Of a DNA stretch of 64,000 nucleotides, positions 42,551 through 54,678 are shown one piece after another. Where the stretch lies: the NCBI RefSeq assembly GCF_040412425.1, contig NC_089781.1, forward strand, positions 47,507,175-47,571,174, read 5' to 3'. The notes beneath the pieces were generated by a model. That model had not been told where the DNA came from, made no database searches, and worked only from the letters and a program-made list of their open reading frames with translations. The stretch is from Macrobrachium rosenbergii. Taxonomy: Eukaryota; Arthropoda; Malacostraca; Decapoda; Palaemonidae. A program made the position numbers and the translations under genes. The stretch's first letter is position 1; the number at the start of each line of letters is the position of its first letter.

Positions 42551-43460
42551 AAATACAACTGTGAAAAGTGCCTGACTTGTGCAATGTTCAACGTGAATAC
42601 AAAGAAGAGGAAGGAAAAAGAGAAATTAAATACTGTAGAAATTAAATCAAGTAAAGGGAAGATCAAACTATTGTACAAACATTATCTCATAATTATCGAA
42701 GCAGCACGTAAACATGGAGCACTAAATAAAATACTGGAGAAGGATGAGTCAACCCAAATTGAGAGAGAGTCAGCAGCCTGCGGACGTTGCTCTGGGGAAG
42801 TTGATGAGGAAGGAACTTGCTGTTAAATGTGTCACGTATGGTTCCATTATGAATGTTCAGGTACTGAGGTCAGATATACACCCATACTTCGTAGTGATAT
42901 AATATTGTACATTTGTGATGATTGCAAGAGGCCTGAACAAAGAACACAAAAAACTCACTAAAGACGAATTTGAAGAAATAAAAGAAAACACAGAGATACT
43001 AACAAAGTTGATTCAGGATTCGGCTCAGAAAACTGGGGACGTAATGATCAACATAGATGAAATCCAAAGCAAAATTGATAATGCTGATATAAAGATGTAA
43101 AGACCATGACAAACATGGACGAAACTTATGCTGAATCACTAAAGACAAAAAAAAAACCTGCTTCTGATCAAATCTACAAACTAAGAGAGCACAGCAGTTA
43201 ATGAAAAGAGACAAATTATGAATAAAATATCGGCGCCAGTTGAACAGGTTAAAACAACAAGAGATGGACACTTATTTGTAAGATTTCCAGACAGGAAAAA
43301 CTTAGAAAAGGCAAAACTGGAGATTCAGAAAATCAGCAATATATCAGTAAATGAGAAGTGTAAACTTAAACCAAAAATAAAAGTAGTCTATGTCCCAAAG
43401 GATGGAGATGACATTGTCAATAACATTGTAAAGAAAAATCTATGGATAGGTAACTCATTT
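42551..43460 (+). pseudogene. LINE ORF1, N-terminal part with PHD-like finger
   Basis: ORF1-type protein of a non-LTR element. From 42551 reads NYNCEKCLTCAMFNVNTKKR, then KHYLIIIEAARKHGALNKIL. At 42770-42935 a PHD-like C4HC3 pattern is seen: CGRCSGEVDEEGTCC, an in-frame TAA at 42823, MCHVWFHYECSGTE and YICDDCK. After frame shifts an RRM-like block appears at 43240-43460 (TTRDGHLFVRFPDRKNLEKA, KLKPKIKVVYVPKD, NNIVKKNLWIGNSF). The gene breaks off there at G2 and resumes at 48426. Confidence 0.75.
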
Positions 43461-43894
43461 TGAAAAGTCATCTGTAAAGTCATAAATTGAAATGATGGAG
43501 TCTCTGCAAAAGTGTTAATTGTAAAGTCTCTGCTGGGCAAGTTTTCTGTGGTGACATCCCATTTTCTTTGCCTACAATTAGTCACGCCTAACAATCAGGT
43601 CACGCACTGTTCAGTCATTTAAACTATGTGTATATCTTGTTTACCTGCCCTGTCAAAATGTAAATGTTTCTTTTTCACAGGCATCAAAATTGTAAGAAAT
43701 TCCATTGCTGTCTGTTCTTAGATTGTGAAAAGTGTCACTGGTTCGCTGTATTTATTGTTATTTATTATCGACCTCAGGTCACTGAGGTTTCCATTGTATT
43801 CCGTGGTGCGATGCCAGTCTGCCAGTATATAAACTGCCTGGATCATGAAAAATAGCAGTAACCTTGTTCTGCTCGTTTCTTTGCACCTCTTAAA
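43461..43894 (+). repeat. G2 5' LTR (family B)
   Basis: Begins TGAAAAGTCATCTGTAAAGT, equal to TGTAAAGTCATCTGTAAAGT at 48037 with one change, and ends CACCTCTTAAA before GTGGTGATTCGG, a decayed primer site. TATATAAACTGCCTGGATCA near 43825 is a TATA-like box. Confidence 0.75.
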
Positions 43895-44960
43895 GTGGTG
43901 ATTCGGAGTGAAAGCAAATTTTAGCAGACCCATAAAAACTCTCAGTCTTGGCTTCAGGAACTTACTCACGCCCTTAGCGGACAAAACAGCGCTGAACCAG
44001 CGTTTAAAATGTGCTGGCTTATTTTGCAGAATCACCAGCGCCCGCCAGCGGACTCACACGGCGCCCTGTGCATTTTGACCTAAAACTGAAGTTAAGAGGG
44101 AAAGATAACGATGGTCAAAGACATCCCTTCGGGTTTGGTTCAGTTAACTGCTAACCTTGTGGATTCAGATGTCTACCTCCCCACCATATCACCCTCTCTG
44201 AAATCTCGAAGGATTCCTCCACACCCCGTTGCGCCCAACAGTTTTGCAAGGGGTATGCCCGCAACAATCACAGGTCACCCTCCATCTTAAAACTGCCACC
44301 GTTCACGCAGGGACTAACCCATCGTCATGGCTGTACAGGGTTGAGAGCCAGTTAAGCATGGTGGAACTCACTGACGGGTGTTGCAGGCAGATAAATTCGC
44401 ATAAACAGCCATCCGGAGGAAGTCTAAGACCTGTTCCCATGGGTGTCTGAAACATCCCCCATATTCCTACCACCTCCTGAAGAAGTCCCTCCTTAAGGCA
44501 TGCTCCCTGCTGGTCGCAACTTTTTTTTTTTTTTTTTTTTCGACCTTTCCCATCAGCCTGCGGCAGGAACAGAGCGTCAGGAGTCATGGGGCATGATAAA
44601 GGCCCTCCTCACCCTTCCAGACATCAACGGCACCGGAAACAAAAAATTAATAAGCCTCTGCGGGAGCTTGTTCCTTCATCAGCTCCTCCCGGAGGTCCGG
44701 ACTCAAATCCCTGAGCCTTACGCCATCCCCTCAACAACCTGATCCAGTTTCTTCGCATCTTTTGATGACTAAGGGCAATGAAGCGGGTACCAGCACTGCA
44801 CTACCAGTCAGCACCATCCAGCAGGAAAAACTCAGGAAGTCAACGCCGTAACCAGGAGGCGTCCAGATACAACAGGTTGAATCTGTTATGACAGGCGGTT
44901 ATAAGGGATGTAAAACTGCCTGCCACCCTTCATTCATCCGCTCAAAAATGTATTTTAAAG
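43895..44960 (+). pseudogene. G2 gag, decayed
   Basis: Recognisable pieces: LKTATVHAGTNPSSWLYRVE and SQLSMVELTDG (44290-44380), the counterpart of KLPPF...W-YRVE-QF. Later comes LFLHQLLPEVRTQIPEPYAI (44670-44735) and, near 44900, CKTACHPSFIRS, a possible zinc remnant. A run of 22 T at 44521-44542 interrupts it; this may be a decayed insertion or assembly noise. Confidence 0.65.
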
Positions 44961-47900
44961 CGGCCAGCAGGACAGGCCGCCATGGCAGCAGAAGAACTCA
45001 GGGCCCAGAATCAGTAGGCTTTACGTCCATAAGATGCTCCAGCAGGATGATGCTTCGACTATCAAAATTAGATCAATCTTCCCCGCAAGAGGACCTCAAG
45101 CGAGAATCGGACCCAGCTGCCTTCCTGACGGCCGCCAACGGGTCCCCATCCTTTTACGGCACCAGGTTTTCAATCTCCATCCTATCTGCCAGAGATATTC
45201 CTGGGACTTTGTCATCGCGGATGTGAGGACCCTGCCCCTGGGTGTGGATTTCCTTGCCCACTGGGCTGGCAGTCAATGGTCGGTAGGAAGATTAATTCGA
45301 ATGGCCCTTTGCTTTACCGACTCCTGCCAGTCCCTCCCCTGGCAACGGGACAAAAGACGCCCACCATCTGTTCGCTGCCCCCACCAAAAACAGCTGCGAC
45401 GGAGTTCGTTGTTTGTAGTTGAGCTAGGATAAGTCCCCAGGGCCCCAGCCAAACATGGCATCTACCATCACATAAAGACCAGGGGCCCCTGCAATTTGGT
45501 TCCGAGGCTTATAATTTTCTTATGTTTTAAGAATGCATTCGCGAAATGGAGCGGATGGGAATCTTCAAGAAGGCCTCCAGCAAATGGTGTCCCCATCCAC
45601 ATGGTGCAGAAACCAGACGGCTCCTGGAGACCCTGGGCGACTGCAGGTGGTGTGTGGCTGAAAACGGAACCTGACCATTACCTTAATTTGAACATGCAGG
45701 ACCTAACGGCTTCCTTCCAGGGCCAAAATTTTTTAAGTTGTATCTTTGAAATCCTATTTTCAGGTGCCAGTCGCACCAGAGGTCATACCAAAGACCGCCA
45801 TCATCACGGGTTCGGGTCCACTATGTTCGCCTTCTCCACCTTCGGCCTGAGGAATGCCGGGCGACTTTCCAAATGTTCTGGACAGCATCCTGGGGACCTG
45901 AAATTATATCTGCCATGTAGATGATATCCTTATATTCTCCAGGTCCCACAGAGAGCACCAGAAACACATCGGGGCAGTCCTGCAACGCCTGCAGGAGAAC
46001 GCCTTTTGTTTAAGTTTGTCAAGTTTTCGGCGTCCTTTGTTTCCTGGCCACAAGATATCCCTGGATGGTGTCCGCCTGCTCATATCCAAAGTCGCAGCTG
46101 TCACCAGGTTCCCCATCCCCACCCCATCAAGGCCATCCAGGAGTTCCTCGGGATGGTGGCCGCGTTAGGAGGTTCATCCTTAGGGAAAACACCAATGGTT
46201 TCGGAAACACTAAAAGGCCATCCAAAGTCCTTGTTGTGGGGATCCAGCCAGCAGCAAACCCTGATGAAGGCCGCCTGTACCGAGGCAACTGTCTTAAAAC
46301 CAGGATCCCAACGCCCCTCCAGCTGACAACGGATGCCAGTAACGTCGTTGTGGTGCTGTCTTGGAGCAGGTCATCGACGGCGCCCCAGCCCATCGTTTTT
46401 TTTAGCAATATGAAATTCAACCCCGCAGAGGCCCGTTACAGCACCTTCGACCGGGAACCAGTGTACCGTGCAGTCCGGCATTTCAAGTTCCTCCTGGAGG
46501 GCTCATCAGGAACATTTTTACACGGACCACCAACCGCTGGTACACAATCACAAAGCAAGGGGATGCATGGTCTTCCAGGCAGCAGCGGCATATTTGCACT
46601 ATATCGCCGAAGTTCTCCTATTCCAGTTGTACCTTCCGGCAGGTTAGTGGTGGACGCCCTCTCCAGGGTCGAGTTGAACATGGTGCAGCTCGGGATTGTT
46701 TGCCAAGTTAAGACCTTGCCAGGGAACAGGCTGCCGACCCAGAGACCCCAGCCTACCACAATTATCACGTCCCTGAAGTGGCGGGACATGCCCTCACCAC
46801 TTCAGTTTAATAATTTCTTTACGTCAGTGCCAGCCAGCATCCGCCCCTGGTGCCAGTTAAAATTCACTATTTAAATTTGTCTTCTTCATCTACAGCATTC
46901 TGTATAACCATCCGGCAGGACGCTGTGTAGCTAGCTAACTGTCAGGGAAGTTCATTTTTGGAAGGAATGCAGAAATGGAATGTGATGGGCAAGCCAGTGC
47001 CTGCAGTGCTTAAAACCAGCAAGGTGGGGCATGGCTGCTTTTAAATTCCGGGGTAGGATAGTTCCTGTAGCCAAAGCATTATTCAGCCACATCCACATCC
47101 ACTAATAGGGGCCCTTCCCCATCAGGCGGGTCCAGATCCCTCCTGACAAATTAGACCGCTCAAAATGTGGCCTGAAGCCACACCAATCAAGAAGCCACCA
47201 CCATTAATTTTCTCTGCCCTTTCCAGCTGGATCAGTTTTTTTCGGCATCCCAGAAATCATCACAACCGACAGGGGTTATTATTCCTGTCTGAATTGTGGT
47301 CCATCCTGGCTCGGCTGCTGGGGACAAGTTATCACACCACCATGGCCTACAACCCAGCAGCCAACGGCTTGGTTTTTTCATAGGTCCCTGAAAGCATTGA
47401 GTTTTAGTTGGCATTTCATCAGACAAATCCGCCGAGGACTGGAAGAAGTTGCCAGCTAGCCGTGGGTCCTCCATTGGGTTGAGAACTGCCCCAGAGCCGA
47501 CGGCGCCCCTTGTATTGGCTGAAAACTTTTACAGCGAGTCCTTGGTCCCAGGTGATCTCGTGACAGAGGATCACCACAACTCTGTCCAAAGGTAAAAAAT
47601 GCCTGTTTGCCCCTGCAAACGAACATATACCGACAGAGAGAAAATAAACGCCACCCGGCTGAAATCCACCACCCACGTAAAAGGATGAAGCCATCAAACT
47701 ACTGACCAGGCCCTACAGGGGATCTTCCAGTGCTTAGCTGAACAGCAAGGCGTTCCTGCTCGCACTAAATGGGAGGAACGACTGGGTGTCAATTGAGTCA
47801 AGCCCAAATCCGAGGAGGACACAGATGTCACTGCACCGCACCTCTGCCTGGGGAAGTTGATGAGGACAGCTGGGTCATAAGGGGTGAGTGACAGCCGTTT

Positions 47901-48036
47901 TATTATGAAAATGTCAGCCCACACCCGCAGTCAGGCAAACCCATACAGCGGGTGATAACTGATGTCCTCATCTGCCCCTAAGCGCCCCAGCAAGATGCCT
48001 GAACTAAGAACGTTACATAAACTCTTGGGGAGAACT
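44961..48036 (+). pseudogene. G2 pol, decayed
   Basis: Protease-side sequence (45100-45270: LPDGRQR, DFVIADVRTLPLGVDFLAHW). Reverse transcriptase pieces at 45590-45930 (HMVQKPDGSWRPWATAGG, NMQDLTASFQGQNF, MFAFSTFGLRNAG) with the catalytic box CHVDDILIFS intact at 45912-45940. RNase H at 46320-46560 (LTTDASNVV, FLEGSSGTF). Integrase pieces at 46860-47400 (ITTDRGYYS-like and TTMAYNPAANGLV), and a C-terminal part to 47930. Frame shifts every 100-200 bases. Confidence 0.72.
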
Positions 48037-48425
48037 TGTAAAGTCATCTGTAAAGTCATTCAGAGTCTCTAACAAAAGTGTTAATTGTAAAGATTCTGCT
48101 GGAAAACTTTTGATGTAATGACATCCCATTTTCTTTGCCAAAACAATTAGTTGATAATGTTGATCAGGTGTAAAGTTCAATCATTTAAACTATGTATATA
48201 TTTTGTTTAATCACTGACAAAATGAATCACATTTTCTTCTTTCTACAGGCATCAAGATTGTATCCAATTCCATTTCTGTCTGTTCGACAATTTATTATCG
48301 ACCTCAGGTCACTGAGGTTTCTATTAAGACAACAAGAGATGAACACTTTTGCCTCTGTATAAATTGCCTGGATCATGAATAAACTTAGCAGTAACCTTAT
48401 CCTGGTTTCTTTTGCACCTCTTAAA
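48037..48425 (+). repeat. G2 3' LTR (family B)
   Basis: Matches 43461-43894 (GTAAAGTC-TCTGTAAAGTCAT, ACATCCCATTTTCTTTGCC, TTTATTATCGACCTCAGGTCACTGAGG) with many small indels. Confidence 0.75.
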
Positions 48426-48860
48426 ACCTTATTTCTGAAAATGACGACCTAAAAATTGTGAAAATAAATGATAGCCAAAGATGACAAGGATAAATGACGT
48501 TATCATCAAATGAACAAGACAAATATGGAAAGACTATTTATGATAATGACGACAAATGAAAATTTTACGCTGCAATGATAGCCATCGACTGTTACATGTC
48601 CTATCAGTGCTATAAATGTCAGGAATTTGGTGACAGCGCAACAAGTTGTAGAAATGACCAAGCTTGTCCTAGATGTGGTGAAAATCACAAATCAAATGAA
48701 TGTCTAGCAACATCTTCAAGTGTAAATATTGTGTAAAGAAAGGTCATAGTGACACTAAACATAAAACATATGATGGCAATAAGTGCACAGTATATAAAGA
48801 ATATGTATCAAAGGTGAAAAATAATACGGACCATGGCTTTGACTAATAACCTTCTATGCA
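48426..48860 (+). pseudogene. LINE ORF1, C-terminal part with zinc knuckles
   Basis: Continues the ORF1 cut by G2: NLISENDDLKIVKIND at 48425-48475, then after stops and shifts CYKCQEFGDSATSC (H of CCHC replaced by D) and CPRCGENHKSNEC at 48609-48705. A third knuckle follows in the next frame, CKYCVKKGHSDTKH (48718-48760). Tandem CCHC fingers after an RRM-like block are typical of arthropod LINE ORF1 (nucleic-acid chaperone). Confidence 0.75.
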
Positions 48861-50130
48861 ATTTAATACAAGAAGGAAGCAAATTTAAAAAGAACTGAAG
48901 ACTCTCTTATCCTGCAGGAGCTACGATACTGACGAGAAGACACTGAAAGACAATTATAAAATATAAGAAGCGCCTTATTTTGAAAACGTACAAGGGCCCG
49001 CCAGAGAGGGAATTATCCCTGTGGAGGGCTGTACATAAAACCAAACAAAGTGAACTGGCTCAGTGCCAAGTACCAGACAAGAACCAGCAGCGACACGATT
49101 TTCAAAAGAAAGTGCAACTCTCAAAGAGCCATAAAAAACCCCCTGACGTGTAAGAGCCTGACGCCGTCTCGTCCAAACACATGTGTGTTCGTGCGTTCGT
49201 CAATCGTCATCCATCGGAGTGAACAAGACAAGACAAGAGCATCTCGTTTTCTTTCTCTAACAATATTTCCGTCTGTTTCTCCCTAACCATTGTTGTCTCG
49301 ATTTGTGTACAATCACCATTATTTGCATTGCCATGCAAGCATTCTAATCATGTACTCATAATGTTCCACCGAATCTTCTGTGTCAAACTATATGTCTCCA
49401 TTTCACATATATTATGCTACTGCACTGTATTCATTAATCTGTCTCAAATCTCATGCAATTGGCCATATGTAGAATTTCCTGGCCTTTCCACTGATATATG
49501 TTTCATCACTGTATGTTAATCGTGTCTCTCAATATCGCCATCTGTTTGTCTGCCGAAAAACTCAGATACCCGAGTCTGTACCTCTGTTTTTACCTGTCTG
49601 TGTGTAGACGCTACTTTACCGCTCGCACGCATCAATAACATCTTTGAAGATTCTGTACATTGGTTTATGGGCTGCTTGAGGAGCAAGAGCCTGTGCTGGC
49701 ACAAGGCCAGCTAAATCTAAAACAACAACAATGTACATTGATCTCAGTAAGGAACAACCAATAAACCAGTAAACACCCAGCCAGTATGTCACTCAAACCC
49801 CAGTCCTTACAAACGAAGACATTAACAATAAGATTTTTATTAACAAAATAAGTAATTTTATCATTTAAAAAGAAGGTCTCCGAGGAACTAGCAGACACAT
49901 TCAGCATTACAAAAACCATCAAGCGCCTAGCTAACTTTTGAACCTTGAGAAAAAGGAGTAAGAGAAAGAAAATGACAGACTTTCCCATGCATACAACAGC
50001 CGGAGACACACACAGTAAGAAACAAACTTTAAACCTAATTAGTTTACAATCGTGAGTTAAATATAATCATTTTTAATTCTTCACCTTAGAGATATAACAA
50101 ATTAAAATCACAATTTGCATTTTTCCTAAC
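48861..50130. other. Unassigned stretch between LINE ORF1 and RT pieces
   Basis: If both LINE pieces are one element, the endonuclease should be here, but no SDH/GDFN-type motifs or long frames were found on either strand. It may be decayed, replaced or an unrelated insertion. Bases 50104-50126 (AAATCACAATTTGCATTTTT) faintly recall the YR2 end, probably by chance. Confidence 0.35.
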
Positions 50131-50594
50131 ATGCGAACCTACAACTTCATATATAGAAAGGCAAGTGCGCAGTTCAAACTTGCTCTTAAGCACTGTAGAC
50201 TGAATGCAAAGCAACTAAGAGCAGATGCAATGTCTAGAAAATTAGAATCTGGCTATTACCTTCGTCTTTGGAATGACATTCAATCCCTAAATCCCAAAAC
50301 AAGAAGCTATCACAGAGTAGGAGAAGCCGTCTGCGACAAGGATATCGCGAGAATGTGGCGCGATCACTTCAGCGCTATCCTGAATTGTATAAACGATCAA
50401 GACTCCCAAAGGGAAATAGATAACCTTCTTACTGATAACGTTCAATTTCATTTCACCGATCGTATTATGCCAGGTAACATCAGCGATGCCATAAACAACT
50501 TGCCCAATAATAAATCGCCCGACTGTGATGGTCTTCCTGCATAAGCTTTCAAACTCTGCTATCCAAGAATCTACATCTTGCTAGCTGCTGTATT
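50131..50594 (+). pseudogene. LINE ORF2, region before and at start of RT (left piece)
   Basis: A 137-codon open frame starting near 50131: YLRLWNDIQSLNPKTRSYHR, DKDIARMWRDHFSAILNCIN, then NNLPNNKSPDCDGLPA, the KSPGxDGLPxE motif that opens the reverse transcriptase of CR1/Jockey-like LINEs. A stop follows, then AFKLCYPRIYILLAAVF up to the insertion of G3 at 50595. The right half resumes at 54679. Confidence 0.82.
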
Positions 50595-50977
50595 TGTAAA
50601 GTCCCAGCTCAATGCGTTCTCTGTGGAGAACATCCCATTTTCTGCCGTGCCTTTCCATGACCTAAGGTCGAGAGGAATGTATGTTAATCATTATAATTGT
50701 AAACTTTGTATATGTTGTATTTCTAAGCAATCATGTATTATGTACAAGTAACAAGTTATTTATTTCGTATGTCAGACATCGTTTATCACTATGTTCTCTG
50801 TATGAACCTGTCCTGTTTTTTAAGGAATTAGTTCGACCTCAGGTCACCTGTAAACCTTTGTACCAGCAGTCTCTGCGAACTACGCAGATGTCCACATCCT
50901 GCTTTATAAGCAACTAATTTTCATCAATAAAGCAGGAGTACTTGTCTCCCTGCTCATTATTTTGCACCTGTCTCACA
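50595..50977 (+). repeat. G3 5' LTR (family A)
   Basis: 383 bp, TGTAAAGTCC to TCTCACA. Contains GACCTCAGGTCACC, a TATA-like CTTTATAAG (50902-50910) and AATAAA (50926-50931), the expected promoter and polyadenylation signals. Confidence 0.9.
50901..50931 (+). promoter_or_regulatory. LTR promoter and poly(A) signal of G3
   Basis: GCTTTATAAG at 50901-50910 and AATAAA at 50926-50931. The same pair is kept in G1 (38682-38692, with CAGTAAAC in place of AATAAA) and the G3 3' LTR (54602 onward). Confidence 0.55.
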
Positions 50978-50978
50978 G

Positions 50979-50996
50979 TGGTGACCCCCGGAGTGG
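50979..50996 (+). promoter_or_regulatory. G3 primer-binding site
   Basis: TGGTGACCCCCGGAGTGG, identical to the G1 site, one base after the LTR. Confidence 0.6.
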
Positions 50997-51209
50997 TTCC
51001 TGGAAGCCATTAACGGACCCAAACGGTGACTTAGTCTTGGCCCGATGAACCTAATCCACGCCCCTAACGGACTAACTATGATGCTCTAACAAAGCATTCA
51101 GGCATTAACCGACCCTCGTTGGCAGGTCGCCAATGTCATTAGCGGACCCACACGGCACGCTCCCCCAGCGTGTATTGGCATGAGTGTTCTCACACACTCC
51201 AAGTGAGAG

Positions 51210-51890
51210 CATGAACGGAGACATTCCCAACCATGTACAAATTACTGCGAACCTCTCGGAGGCAGACACCTCCCTCTCGCAATCCCCTCCCACGCGCACC
51301 TCCACACCGGTACCGCTGCCCCACGAGATGGCCCCCCCTGACGGACCAACCAAAGACAGCCCTTAACATAAGGCTGCCGCCTTTCATCAGGGAGAATGCA
51401 GCGTCTTGGTTCTACAGGGTTGAGGGGCAATTCAGAATAGCAGGCCTGACTGACGAGGTGTTGAAGGTGGACATTGCCATTAATGCCCTCCTGGAGGAGA
51501 TTTATAAGAAGATCGCCCCTTGATCGATGACAACGTCGGTCCCAGCCACCTTCCAAGAACTAAAATCCACTCTCGTCGAGACCTGCTCCCTGCCAGTCTC
51601 CAAGAGAGCTGCCTGTGCCCTCGACCTCGCCCTCAACCCCCGGCAGGAGGGAAACCTCTTGGAAGTGTGGCACACCCTCTAGGACCTCCTCCTCCTCCCT
51701 GAGACTGACAGCAGCGGCAGGCGCAAGGAAATCAGTCTGTTGAGGGAGATCTTCCTGCAGCAGCTACTGCTGGAGGTCCGTGGGCAGATCATGGACGCAT
51801 ACAGCCTGCCGGTTGAGGACCTAATCAGGTTGGCGCAGCAGTTAACAGACTCCTGCAGGACTCCACGAAGGCGGCCAAGTGGGCGACCGT
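51210..51890 (+). pseudogene. G3 gag, 3' end deleted
   Basis: Start near 51214 (MNGDIPNHVQITANLSEADT). Then IRLPPFIRENAASWFYRVEG, QFRIAGLTDEVLKVDIAIN and LLEEIYKKIAP, followed by a stop (51523). It continues in another frame (FQELKSTLVETCSLPVSKRA). It ends SLPVEDLIRLAQQLTDSC at about 51855, just before the deletion joins it to the RT. The CCHC motif found in G1 is missing. Confidence 0.82.
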
Positions 51891-54322
51891 GCACGCACAA
51901 TCCACCAATTCCCCCTGCCGAACATACAGGACCTGACGGCCTCTTTCCATGGGGCCAGGATATTCTCCAAAATGGACCTACTAAAACCTTATTTTCAGGT
52001 ACCAGTAGCTCCAGAGGAATCCCCACAACCGTCGTCATCACACCCTTCAGGTCCTATGTCTTTGCCTTCTCCACCTTTGGCCTGAGGAACACAGACGTGA
52101 CCTTCCAGAGGTTGATGGACAGCATCCTGGGGGACCTGGACTTCTGCGTCTGCTACGTAGACAATATCCTAATCTTTTCCAGATGCCAGGAGGAACACCT
52201 GCAACACATCCGGAAGGTCCTGCAGCACCTGCAGGAGAGTGGCTTCGTCGTCAGGTTTGACAAATGCACCTTCGGCGTCGAGAAGGTGGAGTTCCTGGGC
52301 CACGAGATATCCCCGGAGGGTGTCCACCCATTGTCGTCGAAGGTCGAAGCCGTCAAGAAGTTCCCCACCCCTACCTCCATCAGGGACGTGCAAGAATTCC
52401 TAGGGATGGTCAACAACTACAGAAGATTCATCCTGGGGGTGCTCACACCATGGCCCCCCTGACGGAGGTCCTCAAGGGATGTCCAAAGACCTTAGTGTGG
52501 GGCCCCAACCAGCAGAAGGCTTTCCTCCTGACAAAGGCCTCCCTTGCCAAAACAAAATCTTTGGCCCACCAGGACCCCAGTGCTCCCCTCCAGCTGACAA
52601 CGGACGCCAGCAATGTCACCTGCGGAGCAGTTCTGGAACAGGTCATCGGAGGGACCCCTCAGCCCATTGCCTTCTTCAGTAGGAGGCTAAACCCCACCGA
52701 GTCCCGCTACAGCACCTTCGACCTAGAACTCCTCGTAACATACCAGCGGTGCGGCACTTCAAGTTCCTCCTGGAGGGGACGCCCTTCACAATTTGGACCG
52801 ACCACCAGCCGCTGGTCCACGCCTTCACAAAGCTGGGTGACGCATGGTCCTCTAGGTAGCAGCAGCACCTCGCAGTCATCGCGGAGTTCACCTGCACCAT
52901 CAAATACTTCCCCGGCAGGAAGAACCCAGTAGCCGACGCCCTCTCGAGGACCGAGATCGATTCTGTACAGCTCAGGATCGATTACGAAGACCTCACCCAC
53001 GAATAAGGTGCTGACCCTGAGACCCCAGCCTACCGTACAGCCGTCACGTCGCTGAAATGGAAGGACGTGCCCTTCGGCTCAGGAGGATCAACATTACTGA
53101 GCGATGTCAGTACCAGATGCACGTACCCCCTGGTACCTGCCTCCAGACGTCGGCTGGTTTTCAGCATCATCCACAGCCTATCCCACCTCTCTGGAAGGAC
53201 AACAGCCAGACTGCTGACAGAGAAGTTCGTCTGGCATGGCATATGGAAAGTCACAACGGCCTGGGCAAGACAATCGGGAGTGGGCGAATTCCCCCAGCCA
53301 AAGAGACGCTTTGGGCACATTCACGTTGACGTAGTAGGACTTCTTCCCCCATCAGGAGGAGCCAGATACCTACTGACAGTCGTGAACCGCTCCACCAGGT
53401 GGCCCGAAGCTATGCCCATGGAAGAAGCCACCTCCAGTACATGCGCGAAAGCCTTCCTCTCCAGCTGGATCAGTCGGTTCGGTGTCCCAGACGACATAAC
53501 AACAGACAGGGGACCCGCTTTCCTGTTCAAGCTGTGGACTGCCCTGGCACGTTTAATGGGGACCACTCACCACAGCACCACTGCCTACAACCTGTTGCCA
53601 GTGGAATGTTGGAAAGGTTCCACAGGTCTCTGAAGGCATCCCTCATGGCTCATTGCTCCTCTGAAAACTGGAAGTACCAGCTGCCCTGGGTCCTCCGGGT
53701 TGAGGACCGCCCCCAGAGCCAACGGCGACCCCTCAGCGGAAAGTCTACGGGGAGACTCTGGTAGTCCCAGGGGAACTCGTCGCAGAGAACATAGGAATGC
53801 AGAGGCTCTGAGACAGAGTTGGAAAGTTCGCCCCCTGCCAAAAGACATTCACCGACAGGACGTCCCCCTTCATGACCCCTAGGCTGTCCTCCTCCACCCA
53901 CGTCTTCGTCAGGGACGACGCCGTACTCCCACCTTTGACTAGGCCCTGCAGGGGACCTTTTCCTTGTACTGGAAAGAAACAAGAAGGCATTCCGAATATC
54001 CATCCATGGGCGGGAAGACTGGGTGTCAATAGATCATCTCAAACCCGCATTCCTGGAGGGGGGCAACGAAGGCAGACCCCAAGATCTCTGCAGGATACGG
54101 CAGCCCCTCAAACAACCCCAGTTGCAGGAAGAAGGCGAGGGCGTCCCCAGAAAACACAGAGACCTGACGGAAAGGCACCCCAACAAACCACTGCAGAGGA
54201 CATCGGGGAAGGCAACCACCCTCTCCAGTTGACATCAAGAAAGAGAGGCCCCCTTCGTCGCTCCAGCAGATACCTGGTGTAATCAGACGTTACCTCCGTC
54301 TTGTCGGGGGGGGGGCGAGTAT
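51891..54322 (+). pseudogene. G3 pol: RT (YVDN), RNase H, integrase; no protease
   Basis: Begins abruptly at the palm: NIQDLTASFHGARIFSKMDL, VITPFRSYVFAFSTFGLRNT, CVCYVDNILIFSR with the second Asp changed to Asn (52163-52165), FLGHEISPEGVHPL and VQEFLGMVNNYRRFILG. RNase H: LTTDASNVTCGAVLEQVIGG, FTIWTDHQPLVHAF. Integrase: HSLSHLSGRTTARLLTEKFV, then a deletion removing the CxxC, HIHVDVVGLLPPSGGARYLL, ITTDRGPAF, TTAYNLLPVE where NPAANG is usual. The end has RLKPAFLEGG-like sequence (54020-54060) and a Lys/Arg-rich tail. About three frameshifts. Confidence 0.85.
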
Positions 54323-54678
54323 TGTAAAGTCCCCACTCAACATGTTCTCTGTGGAGAACATCCTGTTTTCGAGCGGAATATATATTTATCATCATAATTG
54401 TAAACTGTGTATATGTTGTCTTTCTAAGCAATCATATATTATGTACAAGTAACAAGTTATTTATTTCTTATGTCAGACATTGTTTATCGTTATGTTCTCT
54501 GTATGAACCTGTCCCATTTTTTAAGGAATTAGTTTGACCTCATGTCACCTGTAAATCTTTGCACCAGCGGTCTCTGCAAACTACGCAGACGTCCACATCC
54601 CGCTTTATAAGCAGCTAGTTTTCATCAATAAATCAGGAGTACTTGTCTTCCTGCTCATTATTTCGCACCTCTCTCACA
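54323..54678 (+). repeat. G3 3' LTR (family A)
   Basis: 356 bp, TGTAAAGTCC to CTCACA, like the 5' copy minus a 40-bp block near the start and with scattered changes. Preceded by a G-run (54305-54315), a plausible polypurine tract. Confidence 0.9.

Larger units (their letters stand above)
43461..48425 (+). mobile_element. G2: degraded CsRn1-like Gypsy element in LINE ORF1
   Basis: Two LTRs (43461-43894, 48037-48425) of family B, shared with G4 but much diverged. The interior (43895-48036) has gag and pol in order but with dozens of frame shifts. It is the oldest-looking Gypsy copy here. A LINE ORF1 is continuous on either side (NSF at 43452-43460, NLISENDDLKIVKIND from 48425). No clear target duplication survives. 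Confidence 0.82.
50595..54678 (+). mobile_element. G3: CsRn1-like Gypsy element, internally deleted
   Basis: Complete in outline: 5' LTR 50595-50977, 3' LTR 54323-54678, family A. The target duplication is TATT (50591-50594 and 54679-54682), inside a LINE reverse transcriptase. About 1 kb covering the zinc finger, protease and start of RT is missing near 51890 compared with G1. The catalytic box is YVDN. Not autonomous. Confidence 0.92.

Noticed and set aside
44521..44542. Poly(T) run as the tail of a minus-strand retroposon
   Set aside because: No retroposon body or target duplication could be found next to it.
50100..50130. Possible solo end of a YR element (AAATCACAATTTGC... then TTTTTCCTAAC)
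   Set aside because: The match to 88-130 is short and AT-rich with a gap, and no other part of a YR element is nearby.
48861..50130. LINE endonuclease domain
   Set aside because: Expected by position but none of the endonuclease motifs could be read in any frame.
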